Shown here: one piece after another, positions 21,001-33,615 of the stretch | Layout: the number at the start of each line of letters is the position of its first letter | Position numbering within the stretch: position 1 is the stretch's first letter | Assembly: GCA_019059635.1 (NCBI GenBank) | Contig: JAGVRJ010000014.1 | Location: forward strand, 868,001-932,000 | Source: Proales similis | Lineage: Eukaryota > Rotifera > Eurotatoria > Ploima > Proalidae | Direction of reading: 5' to 3' | Length of the DNA stretch: 64,000 nucleotides | Position numbers and translations under genes: made by a program | Notes under the pieces: generated by a model | Told to the model about the DNA's origin: nothing | The model's input: the letters and a program-made list of their open reading frames with translations, nothing else | The model's database searches: none

Positions 21001-24000
21001 GCGCGCGCTTGTCTATTCGCAAGCGACCGCGGACTGCTGGTGTTTGAATAGCGATTAGGCCCAAGCGGTCTTTTATGTCGCACCATTCAGATTATTAGAT
21101 TTTCTGTTGCTATTCTTTGCGCTATTCTTCTTTGAGGATATTGGCTGCCAAGAGCGAGCAATTCGATTCTTGAAATCGGGCCCGGCGTTCGACTCTTTCA
21201 TTTTTGCTATTCTCGAGACGGCCGTGTGCGATGCCCAGGGAGCAAGCCGGGCGTTTCGATCGAAATTTAATCGTCAAGATTGGCGCCACAGAAAGAAGAG
21301 ACTTTTACATGGGTCAATCGATCTCGTCAATCGCGACCTAATCAAAGCGCAAAATTGGATACTTTTTGCTTGATTGAATCCGATGGGCAACATTTTCTAA
21401 TTAAAACCATTCGCCCTAATCATCCTGCAGTGGAACCGTCCATTCGTCTATTTGTTGTATTTGTATTTGTCTTTTGGCTTATTCAAATGCCCTACGCTCT
21501 TTTATTTACAGTCACGCTTTTATTACTTGTGTGGCCACTGTTCGACATGGCCCTGGCTTGTTATACTGCCCCAAGCTCGTTGGCGCTTGCCTCGGCCCAT
21601 TCTAAACAGCCAACACAGTTACGAAATTCTGTTTGCTCGACTCGCTCGGCCGTTAATCAAGACTCAACTGGCGTTAATCTGTCTGCTAATAGACGACGCA
21701 GTCAGAGTTCGAAATCATTTCTCTCAAATGAGGCGGAGAACAGCAGGCAGCGGCGACCAGCATTTAGAGATTTGCTTATTAAATTTGGTGTTTGTATGTA
21801 ACCATTCGCGGTCGGTCGGCCTACATGCCGTCTTGCCCCTTCTCTCTCTCGCTCTCTCCCTTTTTCTATTTGGCTCTACATCGAAACTCGATTCGGTTTT
21901 ATCCTAGTCTCTCGGCTCGGCCAATAATTTGTGGGACAGACCGGTTCGAATTTAATTAATTTCTTGTTTATTCTTCATCATCACCACCGTCGTCATCATC
22001 GTCGTCGTCATCAGTTGGCTACCATGAGCGTTTCAATCGAGACCGTAAACACCGATGATCGGCTGCTTGTACGATCGCATTCTCCTTCTTGCTTGGGCTA
22101 TTTGTCGCTGACCGTCACGGTTTGCGTCGATTCATCGTCCTAGTCTTGGCGCTCGAGCCGCAAGTGGCCATGTCAAGCCCACAAGAGCAAACAAGACACA
22201 CTTTTAAACAAATTTGACCAGTGCAAACTGAATTTCAATAATTCACTCGCGGCACACACACACTTTCGCTCGTCTTTTCTATCATCATGAATTTAATAAG
22301 GCGCGATTGTCAGCAGCAGCAGCAGCAGCAGTGCCGCCATCGACCGACGACAATTAAACGAGCAAAAGTGGAGAAAATGCAAATTGCTTGGCGAGTCGCT
22401 CGCGTGTGAGGCCCGACGAGTGAGGCCACCTGTACGAAGAGCTTGTTTGATCAACAGGAGGCACACGACATTTTCTTAATGAGTCTCAAATTAGAATCCA
22501 GCACGCGTCGACAAGTGGTCAGCGTCGAAACTGCTCCGCTTAAACAAACTTGCGCACCTAGGCGGCGGCGGAAATTACGATTTTCTGCCGCAATTTCCTG
22601 GCGGCCACTTGTAATCGCCTGGGCGCTAGTTGTTGTTGTTTGCGTGGTTGCTTGTGCCGTTCAAATATTTGCGCCGTTTGATTCGTGTCGGCCGCAGACA
22701 AAGCGTCTGGTCTATTCTGATCACAACGGCGGATGGTTGGTGTGTTTCTGTTCGGACGAGTTTTCTATGTAATCGAGCGTCTAATCGCCTGAATACGAAT
22801 CCGGTTGGTCGACGCGTCCCAGTTGTGTGTGTGTGTGTGTACGCGTCCAATGCAAGATAATTCAATTCGCTTAATTGCGCCGCCCGATAAGGCTGCCAAA
22901 CACATGACGTAATCCGGTTGCCTCTTCATCATCTTCATCAATGGTGGCGGCAGCCGCGGCAGCAGAATCTTCATCATCATCATCATTTGTAATTCGCATC
23001 GAATAGAGGCCAGCAGCCGGCTTCATTGCAATTAATCGATTATGAAAGGGCCTGCTAAACCAAGTGGCGTCACAGTGCAATATGCGCCGCTGGTTTTGAT
23101 CATTGGCCATCGAGCAGCATCAGAGAGCGGGCCGAGCACGCATGAGCGGTCTCATTTAAATACATCGCGAGATGCACTTGAGAACAACATGGTCATGAGA
23201 ACATGGAATGAGCCTGCACATGCTTCACTGCATTCTGTGTTTCTTTTTCTTTGTCAGTCCCCTTTGAGCCGACTCGAAGTTTCACTCACAAGTTCTGCTT
23301 TGCCCTCCTCCTCATCGGCTCGTTCGCCCACAATCGCTTTCTATATATGCTTCCCTGCTTCGAGCTCCGAATCATGCCAATGCCGCCGCGTCTCATTCAG
23401 GCGATCGGCAATTAATCGACAACCGCACACGACCGTCACAAAATAATCTGATTGTACTCTGGGGCGGATTAATCGTCGCCCGGATTTGTTGTTGCTCGGC
23501 CTCTTCAAGGCCTTCCAACTCAACTTGTGTTTTTCTTGCTCTCTTTTACCCTCTCTGGCAGGCGCGCGGGCACTTATCACAGAAAGAAAATGGAGTACAA
23601 GCGTCTCTTGAGAACTTGCCGCACACGCACGGTTCAAGTGGAGCAGGCTCAATCACATAGGGCAGCTCCTGTTCGTTACCGTGCTCTTGTTCGTTCGAGC
23701 TCTTCGTCAGCCTTTCGTCTAATGCGCACCGCCACTGGCAGACGTGCGACTGTCCGCTACGGTCTCTTTGTCTACCGTTTGTTCTCAGGCGTGAATTTGT
23801 GCTGAATAGGCGCGTAATTCGCGCGCTGGCCGCCCCTGGTTGAGCAGTCAAGCGTTGGCCAAAGCGGAAAAGTGACCACAAAGCGGCTTAATCGAGACCA
23901 GCGTCTACATTACGGTCTAGGCAGCAGCAGCGGCTAATTTTGCTCTTAATCTTCTTCTTCTTCTTCTATTTGCCTTTTCAATTAGACGCAATGATTCTTG

Positions 24001-25643
24001 TTAATGACGCTGCATTGGCTGTCCGAGCACGCGCGCGGCCCACACAAATGAATTATTAACCGGGCAAAGAAAACAAGGCCTGTGTGTGTGTGAGGCCAGT
24101 TGGCTAGCGGGCACAGAGAGGCGGCGAGCTATTTGCGTTTAATTAAAGTGCAGAAATATGATCAGAATTGAATGCGCTAAATGTCACTGGCCACATGCAA
24201 CGCTTAATTGAAATCGGGCCGTTTAAGGTCTTTCACTCCTCAGTTCGAAGGCCACTTTTGTCGGCTCATCTGCTCCAGAGCCTGCGCTTGGCCCATTTTC
24301 CGCAGTGCGATCGCCTCCATTTTCCGCAAATATTGGCGCCGCCTTTATCTCCGGCCCTCTTTGCGGCCAGGTAATTCAGGTAGACTTGACTAGGCGTAAA
24401 CAAACAGCGGCCGCCCGACCATTCTAAATCACAGTCTTCTGCTGATCTTTTCCACTCAGTGCGCTGCTCTATCTCAGAAGGCGTCGTTTAACGCGCCGCT
24501 AATCGCTCAGTGATAATTTGAGTAGCGGCCGCACTTTACTCGACTTCAAGCGGTCCGGCACAGCGTGAGAGACAGGACTTGAGTGCTGCACATGCTGCAC
24601 CGATTCTGTCTAATGCTGCTACTGCTGTTGCTTCTTTCTTCTTCTTCTTCTTTCTGTATTTTTTTTTATTTCTCTCCGATTGGGCTGGCGCACATTCGAC
24701 AACACAAGGCTATTTGGAGGCGGCAAATGAGAAAATAATCTCAATGGGCTCCATCTTCTATTTATTTACACGTTTTGCTTTTTATTGCTTTTCTCGCTCA
24801 TCTGCTGGCCTCTTGGCTTGGCCTCCTTCCTTCTCTTCATTGCCGCTTTCTTTCTTGCCATTTTTGTTTTAATGAAGAAATTTTGTGCCGCTTTGATGCG
24901 CACCGCCGCCCGCACCAAGGACATTCATTTCCTGCTCTAATTTATTCTGTCACTGTTTCTTGTGATTGCTGGTCATCGCTGCTGCTGCTGCTGTTGGCCG
25001 CTTTGATTTCGACTGCCTGTTGATCTCACATATCCGCTCCGGACATTGAGCAGAAGGCTGTTGTCCTCATTTCAAACGGCTCTTTTGCCTTCTCTCCACT
25101 GCCCTCTCTCTCTCTCTATCGTGCTCCTTTACTCTCTCCGTCTGCTGTTTTATTGCTTTCACTTTTAATGGCCATTTGGGCAGTCAAACTGCTGCGCGTT
25201 CTTGAGAGGCAGTTCGATTTGCCGCAGCTGCCGTCTCTTGCTCTCGTTTCAGCATGAAAATTTATGGTCGACCGAGAAAGAGAATGAGGGAGAGAGAGAG
25301 AGAGAGGGGGCGAGTAGGAATAGGAAGTGATCGGCTTTCGTCTAGTTGGCGTCATGACTATCATCATCGTCTTCAATTGATGGGCTAACCGACTCGGATC
25401 AGTTCACTTTGCTGCTTCTTTCTGTTTGGCTCTGAGCGGCGCTCTCAGCACGAAGCATCGCATTTCAAGGGCTGCGTTTCGTGCGCTCGTCGTCATTCAC
25501 ATCCTGGTCACGCGACTCTTATTCTGTCCACTCATTGACACGCACGCTCTTTGTTCTCTTCGTTTTAGATTGCTGTTCAGTCGAAAGAGCCAAATATTCA
25601 GATTCTTGTCGAGAGCGCCGACCGGCCATGAGAGTTTGAAGAA
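15006..25643. other. Gene-free block rich in microsatellites and TAAT sites
   Basis: About 10.6 kb where no frame on either strand resembles a known protein. I found none of the common arthropod microRNA mature sequences I looked for by eye. It holds many (GA)n tracts (for example 17007-17030, 19311-19340, 25285-25307), (CAG)n at about 22314-22338, GT/CA tracts, and an ATC/GTC trinucleotide tract near 21975-22015. TAAT/ATTA words are frequent, and TTAATCG recurs. It could be regulatory DNA or a long 5' UTR/intron of the protocadherin that follows. Confidence 0.5.
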
Positions 25644-28600
25644 ATGAACAATATCAGCCTATTGCCTTGGTTTCTACTGGCCGTCGCTGGCTGCTGCGCC
25701 GACGGCGGTGGCGGCGACCAGAAAAACTCGTATCTGCACCTTCCGGAGCGCCGTGTGCAAGAGGAGATCGCCGTCGGCACTCTGATTGTCGACCTGAAGG
25801 AGGCGCTGAGCAAAAGCGGTCGGCCGCCCGTCTCCAACCAGCACTTTACCTTCCTGGACGGCAAGGACAACTCGATTGAGGGCACCTACTTCCTGCTCGA
25901 CTCGATCACGGGACAGATAATGTCGAAACGGTTCCTGGACCGCGAGAGCATGTGCATGAACCGTCACTGTCTGAACGAGTGCGACTTTTACTCGAACGGC
26001 GGCGGCGGCAGCGGCAGCTCGGCAAACGAGAGCGCCTGCCGAATGAATCTCAAGGTGCTGGTGATTCCCTCCTATGAGATCGTCAGCCTCGATCTTCTCG
26101 TCCAGGACATAAACGACCACGAGCCCAAGTTCAGAAGCGGCCACTTGAACCTGTCTGTGGTCGAGAACGTGCCCGTCGGCTTCAAGCTCACGCTCGAGCC
26201 CGCCTACGACCCGGACGCGGGCGTCAACTCAATTCAGCAATACTCGCTAACCGGCATCGAGTCGGCCGTCTCAAGCAAATTCGCCAGCAACTCCAATCAG
26301 GCCCCGTTCGAGCTTGAGCAGAGCGGCGACCAGCTCGCCTTGGTGGTCAAACGACCGCTCGACCGAGAGGAAGTCAATCAGTACAATTTGAGTCTGAGCG
26401 CTTGTGACGGTGGCTCGCCGTCCAACTGCGGCCGACTGCTGGTCGTGCTCAACGTGCTCGACATAAACGATCACAATCCGATATTTCTTCAAGACTCGTA
26501 CTCGTTCACAGTGAGCGAAGAGCAGGCGGTCGGCTCGCCGATCGGCCGAGTCGAGGCGTTCGACCTGGACGAGGGCGCCAACGGACAGATCCACTACGAG
26601 CTGATGAACGAGAAAAGGAAATTCTCCATTGAGCCGGAGACGGGCCTCATTCGTCTGAAGGAGGCGCTGGATTTTGAATCGAAAAAGCACTTTGCGCTAA
26701 ACATCGAGGCCAAGGACAATGGGGTCGGATCGCTGCCAGCGTACGTGACCGCCCAGATTGAGGTGGCGGACGTGAACGACAACCGGCCGGAGATCAGCGT
26801 CAGCTTCTTCGCCCAGCTCAACAGAAGCTCGGAGAACGGACGCTCGCTGATTTACGTGGCGGAGAACGCCGCGCCGAACATATTCCTCGCTCACGTGGGC
26901 CTGTCAGATCGTGACCAAAACTCGAAGCTGGAATGGCGCGTGCTGGTCAACGAGCAGGAAGAGATCGGCTCGCTGCTCTCGCTCAAAGCGCTCAACGAGC
27001 ACTCGTTCACGCTCAGCACTGGGCCGGACAGTCTCGACCGAGAGCGCACGCCCTTCCTCAACGTGAGCATCCAATGCAGCGACGGAGTGCACAGCGCCCA
27101 GTACAACTTTAGCGTTGTGCTCGTCGACGAGAACGACAACGCGCCGCAGTTCATGCATCCGGCCGGCTGCATATTTCGCGCACACGAGAACAATGAGCCG
27201 AACGCGCTGATTGGCCACGTGCGAGTAAGCGATCCGGACTCGGGCCGCAACGGCCAAGTTCTGCTTAGCCTGCGCGGCGGCGAGCAGTTCCTCAAGCTGG
27301 ACAGAGAGACGGGCGAGCTGCGCGCCATCAGACGTCTCGACCACGAGCGGTGGCAGCGGCTCGAGTTCACCGTGCTCGCGCAGGACCAGGGCGAAGTGAG
27401 CAAGGAGACGAGTCTCGACTGCCAACTGGTGGTCGAGGACCTCAACGATCATCGGCCTTCGATCGAGTTCGACAGCTCTTCGCTACCCTACTCGGAGCTA
27501 GTCAATCAGACGCACTTGATCGTGCGAGTGGACGAGAACGTGCCCGTCAACACCCAGCTGATTCGATTCGCCTGCAGTGACGGCGATCACGACCAGACCG
27601 AGCTGCGCTTGATCGGCGCCAACAGTCGAGCGTTCGAACTTACGCCGGACGGCACGCTGGTGGTCAGAGAGGCGCTCGACCGTGAAGCGCGCAGCTCGCA
27701 CGAGATCGGCGTCGAATGCGTCGACCTGAGAGCGCACAGCGGTTCACAGCTCAGCTCAAACTTGACTGTCAGCGTCAATGTGAACGACGTAAACGACAAT
27801 TGTCCGCGTCTGGCTCAAATGTCGCCCGACTCGAGGAAAAAGTTTGTGAACCGCGACAAACCGATCGACCCGCTCTTGTTCAGCGAGATATACACGGACG
27901 AGGACGAGGGCGCGAACGGCGAGCTCGGCTTCCAGCTGCTCAGCCATCAGGACCTGTTCGAGCTGAGCGTGGTAAAACTGCCGCGTCGCGTCTACAAAGT
28001 GCAAGTGGCCCTTTCGAACAGCTCGCGCTCGCTGCGTCTGGGCAAGTACGTGCTAAAGCTGAGAGTGAGCGACCAGGGAAACCCGTCCTGCATCAAGAAC
28101 GACTTGTACGTGCTGTTGGTGGGCAGCATGCAGACGCCCACCCAGCTGGCGCTGCTCAATCGCCTCGGACAAAAGTCGGCCACCGACGACTTTGTCTTTG
28201 ACCAAGGCGAGCCGATCGAGCTCGACCAGTCCGCCACACACTCTTCCAATCGCACGCTTGCTCCTCAAACAAGAGAGTCCACGCAGCAGCAGCAGCAGCA
28301 GCAGCAAAAGTTCTTGTGGCTGTTTGCTCTGGTCGCCGCCTTGATAATCGTCGCACTGTGCGTGGGCACTGTCGGACTGGCGATCATGGTGCGCAGCACT
28401 CTGAAACGCGAGAAGCGCCGCTCGGGCTCCAACGAGCTGCTAAAGCAGTACGAGGCTCGCGCCGATCTGAACGAAATCAGCAACTTGCTGGTCGAGGAGG
28501 AGAACCGGCTCTCGTCAAGTTTCAAGAGCAGCGACCAGTCGCAGAGTGCCGACTCGGTAGTCAGCCATCTGCCCGACACCGGCAGCAGCAGCAGCCACTC

Positions 28601-29312
28601 GTCGTCCGGCTCCAAGTCGGAATTCAACGACGCCGAGCACCACATGGGAACGTTTCAGAGCAGCTCGTCGAAGCCGAGCTCGACCAGATCCTCATGTCAC
28701 CGAGTGGTCAACGAACGGCCAGTTCACATTCACTCCGCCACGCTTGGCTCCGTAAGTGTCTCAACCGTGCGCCTCTCTGCTCGACTCGCTTGTAAATCAA
28801 TTCATTAATTGCAGTCGCTTCGGCTTAAGCCCTCTGTCTCACAGCAGCATCAGAGCACTGAACGAATGGGCATGAGATCGTTAAAGAAGGCGAGCCAACG
28901 CAATCGCTTGTCGGCCGAGACCACAGGCCTCACTCTGTTGACCTCGTTCCCGCAGCGAGTGGGCGACTACCATCGAACGAGCAACGCCAACCAGCTGCTG
29001 GGCGAAGAGTCCACCAGACACTGGCACAACGCGCCCACAGTGATCACGTATTCGGCGCACAGCTACGATTTGACCCTGTCGGGCAAGTCGTCGTCCACAC
29101 TCTCGCCGCACTCGAGCAACTCGTCGACCGAAGAGTACGAGTTCAACGAGACTCGTCATTCGGCCTCGTCGGCCTCGTCGTCGGGCGCTCGCAGCACCCG
29201 ACTCGACGAATGCGCAGCCGCCGCTAAAACGCATTTATTCGATTCGAGCGATCCTATCGAGCGCCTCCGCGAGATGCACAAGTACCGCTTCTTGCGCAGC
29301 TCGGCCGTCTAA
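25644..29312 (+). CDS. Protocadherin (seven cadherin repeats, one TM)
   Basis: Calcium-dependent homophilic adhesion receptor, 1201 aa in two exons (25644-28751 and 28815-29312; 63-nt phase-0 intron). Signal peptide MNNISLLPWFLLAVAGCCA. Six cadherin linkers mark repeat ends (INDHEPKF, INDHNPIF, VNDNRPEI, ENDNAPQF, LNDHRPSI, VNDNCPRL at about residues 155, 272, 376, 494, 598 and 713). A seventh repeat, a polyGln stretch (about 880) and a TM helix (WLFALVAALIIVALCVGTVG) follow. The cytoplasmic tail is long and Ser-rich. The seven-repeat, nearly single-exon ectodomain matches delta-protocadherins, a type found in chelicerates but not in Drosophila. Confidence 0.9.
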
Positions 29313-29730
29313 GCCAATGTCCAATGTGTAAAGTCATGTGTATTGTGTAACCAGCACCTTCTTAGTTGTGTGCTCGTCATCAGCCAGGCGAACAGTATTT
29401 CCTCTCTCGTCTCCTCTTTCTGTCCTTCTTCCCCTCTCGTCTCCTCTTTCTGTCATATTTGGTCAATTAGACCAGCCGCAACCCAGAACCCCTCTCTTCA
29501 GCCGTCGTTTGTTTTCGTTATTCAATTCCTTTGTCTTGGCCACTTGAGTAGCCGCTTGGCTCACCAGTTGTTTGCTTTCTTTTATTTTACTTTCAAATGA
29601 GAGATTCAAAATAAAACCCGTCGAGCGAATTGGCTCGCAATTTATAAATAGAAATTAGGATTGAACATCGAGCCACGTGCTCAGAGCTCATCTTTAAACG
29701 TTTGTTGAGCTCAGATCAGAGCCGCTCAGA

Positions 29731-31200
29731 ATGATGGAAATAATTTGCCACGAGTGCAACTCGCTTTATGAAGACCCCCTGGTGCTGCCCTGCGGCGACT
29801 CGTTCTGCGCTCGTTGCATAGACACGTCGAAGGCGATCGTGTGCAGCAGATGCGATGCGTCGTTCAATCTCAGTCCCAAGTCGGTGCTGCCCAAGAACAA
29901 GCAGCTCGTTCAAATAGTCAACAAGTATGGACGAACCAAAGGCAAGCGAATGGCGCGAAGTATGTTCGAGGAAGTCAAGAGGCGATGTGCAAATGCCAGC
30001 GCGTATGTGAGCCAGAAATGTGAGCGCATTCGTCGAGACATTGATCTCAAGGCCGAAGAACTTATAAACACGACCAGTAGTCGGCAAGAGAAGCTGCTCA
30101 TTGAGCTCGAGACTTATGAGTCAAACTGCTGTAAAGGATTCAATGCCAGCGAGTGGCAAGCCAGAGTGCAAGTGCTTGAGGCCAAGCTGCGCGACTACGA
30201 GGCAATGGAGCCGAACGACGAGTTGGACAAGGAAATGAAACACCTGTTGGAGAAGGAGACGGCCGATCTCGAGGCTGCCCTCTTTCACGAGGGCGCTCTA
30301 TTCTTTGTGCCCGACATGAAGTGTCGAGCCGAGTTTGGTCGACTGGCAAAGGCAGACGCGTCTTGTGAATGGTCGACAATCGACTTGTCCACCATCTGCT
30401 CTGCTGATGAGGAGCCGTTTGTCAAGATGAGCTTCACTGTGACTACCTGTGGCCATTTCGCCTTGGTTGGCATCACGAGCTTGCACTTAGTTCAAGTTCT
30501 TTTGCTTGACCAAAGATTCAACACCGTCAAGCAAACCGTTCTGTCTATAACCCTGAACGAGGCCGTAGAAATTAAAATCATGTCAATCTGTACCAAACTG
30601 GTTATTTTGATTCCCAAATTTGGCCACTTGTGGATTCTGAACGAAAAGCTTGAGCAGCTCGCTTTCAAGACATATTCGCAAACATCGGTCATTTTTCCGT
30701 TCAAAAGAGACATTCTGCTTCTGTCTTGGAATTCTGTCTTGTCTAGTGGAAGCTATCAAGCAATTCTCAAGTTTCAAAAAGTTGACCAACGTCTAAATAC
30801 CATTGGCGGCTTTGAATCAAAAGATATGAGTCCTATGCAGCTGGGCACGTTCAAGAGTGAAATTGTGTACGCAAGTTCAGGACAGAAAAGCCTATTCATC
30901 AATCCGAGCGCGCCAAGCGAATGGATGCATCTGGAGAGCGCGTTCGAACCCGAAGACCAGTTTCTGATTACAGACTCGGGACTGGTCGTTCATTACGAAT
31001 GCAAATCTGATCTGCTGCGATTCTACGACGCGAACAGGAAAGCACTTGTCAAATCGGTTTCAATCCTGCCGCCCGGTCACGAGGCTCAAGAAGAAGGCAA
31101 AAAGCTCAAAGAGCTTAGAACTGACCAGCTTGGTCGCTACTATTTATTCGACTTGAAAAGCTTTTCGCTCCAGATTCTCGCTTGTTCCCAAATGTCCTAA
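29731..31200 (+). CDS. RING-finger protein, probable E3 ubiquitin ligase
   Basis: Intronless, 489 aa. An N-terminal RING (residues 6-47) shows C-x2-C, LPCGDSFCARC and CSRC. The usual zinc-ligand His of the CGHSFC motif is Asp here. A charged, probably helical region (about 60-180) could act as a B-box-less coiled coil as in TRIM-like ligases. The C-terminal 300 residues are mixed beta-type with no motif I can name. An in-frame second Met lies directly after the first. A polyadenylation signal is at 31252-31257. It runs convergently with the ZP gene. Confidence 0.7.
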   Translation: MMEIICHECNSLYEDPLVLPCGDSFCARCIDTSKAIVCSRCDASFNLSPKSVLPKNKQLVQIVNKYGRTKGKRMARSMFEEVKRRCANASAYVSQKCERIRRDIDLKAEELINTTSSRQEKLLIELETYESNCCKGFNASEWQARVQVLEAKLRDYEAMEPNDELDKEMKHLLEKETADLEAALFHEGALFFVPDMKCRAEFGRLAKADASCEWSTIDLSTICSADEEPFVKMSFTVTTCGHFALVGITSLHLVQVLLLDQRFNTVKQTVLSITLNEAVEIKIMSICTKLVILIPKFGHLWILNEKLEQLAFKTYSQTSVIFPFKRDILLLSWNSVLSSGSYQAILKFQKVDQRLNTIGGFESKDMSPMQLGTFKSEIVYASSGQKSLFINPSAPSEWMHLESAFEPEDQFLITDSGLVVHYECKSDLLRFYDANRKALVKSVSILPPGHEAQEEGKKLKELRTDQLGRYYLFDLKSFSLQILACSQMS

Positions 31201-31262
31201 AATTGCCCAAACCCTAAATTAGCTGCAGTTTCGATCGTTCATTAGCAAACAAATAAAAATTG

Positions 31263-31399
31263 GTCCGAATCGGAGAAAATGGAGGATTTGGAGTGAGAGA
31301 GTCTCTGAGCGAGTGAGAGAGAGTGAAAGAGAGTGAGAGAGAGAGAGACAGAGAGAGAGAGTGTGTGAAAGAGAGAGAAAGGTAGCAGAGTGGACATGG
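31263..31399. repeat. (GA)n-rich spacer between convergent genes
   Basis: Interrupted GAGAGA/GTGAGA tract between the RING gene end and the ZP gene stop. No other signal seen. Confidence 0.8.
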
Positions 31400-32964
31400 C
31401 TACCATTTGCGAGTTTGCAGCGACTGCGCCGAAACGGGCTCGATCGGGTTGTGGAAAAAGCTCTCGTCGAACTGGCGCACGTTCATTTCATACTTACAAT
31501 CGTCACTGTGGTGGCCAATGCTCACGGGCGAGTCTGAATCGGACCTGTAGTAGGCTCTGTCTCGTGTGCACGCGCGATAGGAGAGAATTGCAATCAGGGC
31601 CACAATGATGCCGAACACAACGGTCACACTCGAGACAATTATGGACCGAACCAAGCCCATGAACGGGCCCGTGTTCAATCGCAGCTCTTTGAAAGTGACG
31701 CATTAGACCAGTTCGAAGCCAAAAGTGGCCGACTCAACAAACCGATGACGTTGGCGGCGGCAGCGGCGTTGTCTTGAATCGACTTTCTTCGCGAGCTCGG
31801 CGCAAGGCCGTACGGATCGTCGACAATCAGACGCGCGCCCACATGGCCGTAGTGGTGAATGGAGCCTGCTCGACTCGGCTTGTTCTGCCGGCTCTTGACC
31901 GTCTCGAACGGATCGTAGTCGCTCACATCGCAGCTGGGCGTCGGCTCGCATGAGCTCTTCTCGCAGAATCGCACCCAGCAGCTGAGATAAATCATCGGCG
32001 ACGAGCGCAGTTTGAACACCTCGAACAAGTTGCTCTCGAGTAGGTGCGGCTCGATTGTGCGGAATCTCAGCTCGTTCGAGGTCTGCTCGCTCATCAGCAG
32101 CGGACACCTTACGCTGGTCTCAGTTTGGACTTGTAAAGCAATCTGGTCTGAGGCTCTTACCCGTCGCGCACGAGCTCGGCCTTCTCGATGAATACATCGT
32201 CGAGCTCGGTCAACGTGGACGCAGTGCAGTTTTCAATTTGAATGCTCAACTGATCGCCTGGTTCGCTTGCTTTAGAGTGCATGAGCGCTTTTGCTTGCCA
32301 ACCGCTTCTTACTTGTCTGGGCTCGGATGGTGATCAGCAGCTGGTCGCCGATAAACACGCTGCTTCCGTCCTGAATCAGCCGATTTGAACTGGCCTCGTA
32401 CAAAAGCATTTGCAGCTCGCCGGACTCTTTGCTTTGGCCCGATTTTGATTTCCTAGTTCAAACAGTCAGTTGGCTCGAGTGAAGTTTTAGAGTCGTCAAG
32501 TTGCAGTACCCGACGAGCTTGGGCGGCCGCTTTGGCTCGCACGAGTCCTTGTTCGGACACCAGCATTCGTCAGTTTTGCCGTCGTCGTTAAAGTCAAGAC
32601 AGAGCGCGTCTCGTTCCAAACACAGCTGACACTTGCGCTCTTGGATGTTGGAGACCGGAAAGCCTTTTTTGGAGGTTTAGACGCCGGTTCAGAAGAGGCA
32701 AAGCGTCCGCGCCTTACCGCAGTGAGTCTGATTCACAAACAAGTAGTTGTCACGGCAGACGCATTTGAACAGCGAGCCGTCCCATTTGCAGTTTGAGTTC
32801 AAGCTCGAGCACATGCCCGGAATGCATTCGTCGCCAAGCTTGCGGCCCAGTTGTCCTTTAGAGGTGAATTGCAACTAAACCCATTTACGCAAAGACGATT
32901 GACAGCTACCGTAGACGGCCACGACCAAGGCCGCTTGCAGCCAAACGTCCAATTCAAGTCGCAT
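31400..32964 (-). CDS. Membrane protein with EGF-like and ZP-C modules
   Basis: Seven exons (transcript order): 32964-32910, 32855-32718, 32663-32510, 32452-32313, 32257-32161, 32107-31743 and 31686-31400; 411 aa. Signal peptide MRLELDVWLQAALVVAVYG. A Cys-rich EGF/EB-like module follows (CIPGMCSSLNSNCKWDG). The second half of a zona pellucida domain comes next: GDQLLITIRA, IENCTAS, ELVRDGCPLL, FEVFKLRSSPMIYLSCWVRFC. A linker and a TM segment (SIIVSSVTVVFGIIVALIAI) with a cytoplasmic tail close the protein. I see no ZP-N half. ZP proteins polymerise in cuticle or apical matrix. The intron with donor gtttgt (31742) is unusual but frame-supported. Confidence 0.8.
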
Positions 32965-33101
32965 CTTCCTTTCTTCCTATTCTCGCTGGCGATTGCTCTG
33001 CTTCTTTCAATTTTCCTCAACAAATCTGCATGCAAAACGCGTCCTCACTCGACTGAGCTTGCTCTGGCGATTTTTAACGTCTCAATCTAGCTGCCCGAGC
33101 G

Positions 33102-33138
33102 ACTGATCAATATTTGAATTCGATTAGTCGTTTATATA
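33102..33138 (-). promoter_or_regulatory. TATA box and TCAGT initiator of the ZP gene
   Basis: On the minus strand TATATAAA reads from 33138 to 33131 and TCAGT from 33106 to 33102, 34 nt apart start to A. That puts transcription start about 140 nt upstream of the ZP-gene ATG. Confidence 0.5.
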
Positions 33139-33615
33139 AACAAGCAGAGCTCTCGAGTCAACTAGGCTCGCGACCAAGACACAAAGAGAGAGAGAGAGAG
33201 GACACGCAAAAAAAAAAGAGACAGAGAGCGAGGGATCAAGACAGAAATGAGACCCAAGCAACTCTAACATCCGACCGACGGTATTTGTGCACATCCTAAT
33301 GAGCTTTGTAATGGGCCAACAGAAGACTTGGGCAAATGGCTTACACTCATTAGACGCGCTCACATCTGTCATTTAACATTGGCAGCTGAGATTTGGACTG
33401 TTAAGCCGCGTCTCGTCGCTCTGCGCCTCGCTTGTTTGCCTCGCAGCGCAGGTTCGGCCACTAAGACAAACTCAAACGCGTCAAGCAAGCGACTTGCCTG
33501 GTGATTGAAAGCATTCACTGCGAGCCGCAGAAGAGTGTTGAAGACTTTTTGTCATAATAGAGTAACTGTAACCCAAAAGAGCCAGTAGTTGGGTTTGTTT
33601 GCCGTTTGACCGATC

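Noticed and set aside
21280-21801. 173-codon ORF in the gene-free block
   Set aside because: No family resemblance, low-complexity hydrophobic middle, and overlapping open frames of similar length nearby. Likely chance.
15006-25643. Known microRNA hairpins (let-7, miR-1, miR-8, miR-9, miR-279, bantam and others)
   Set aside because: None of the mature sequences I could recall was found by eye. Novel hairpins cannot be excluded without folding.
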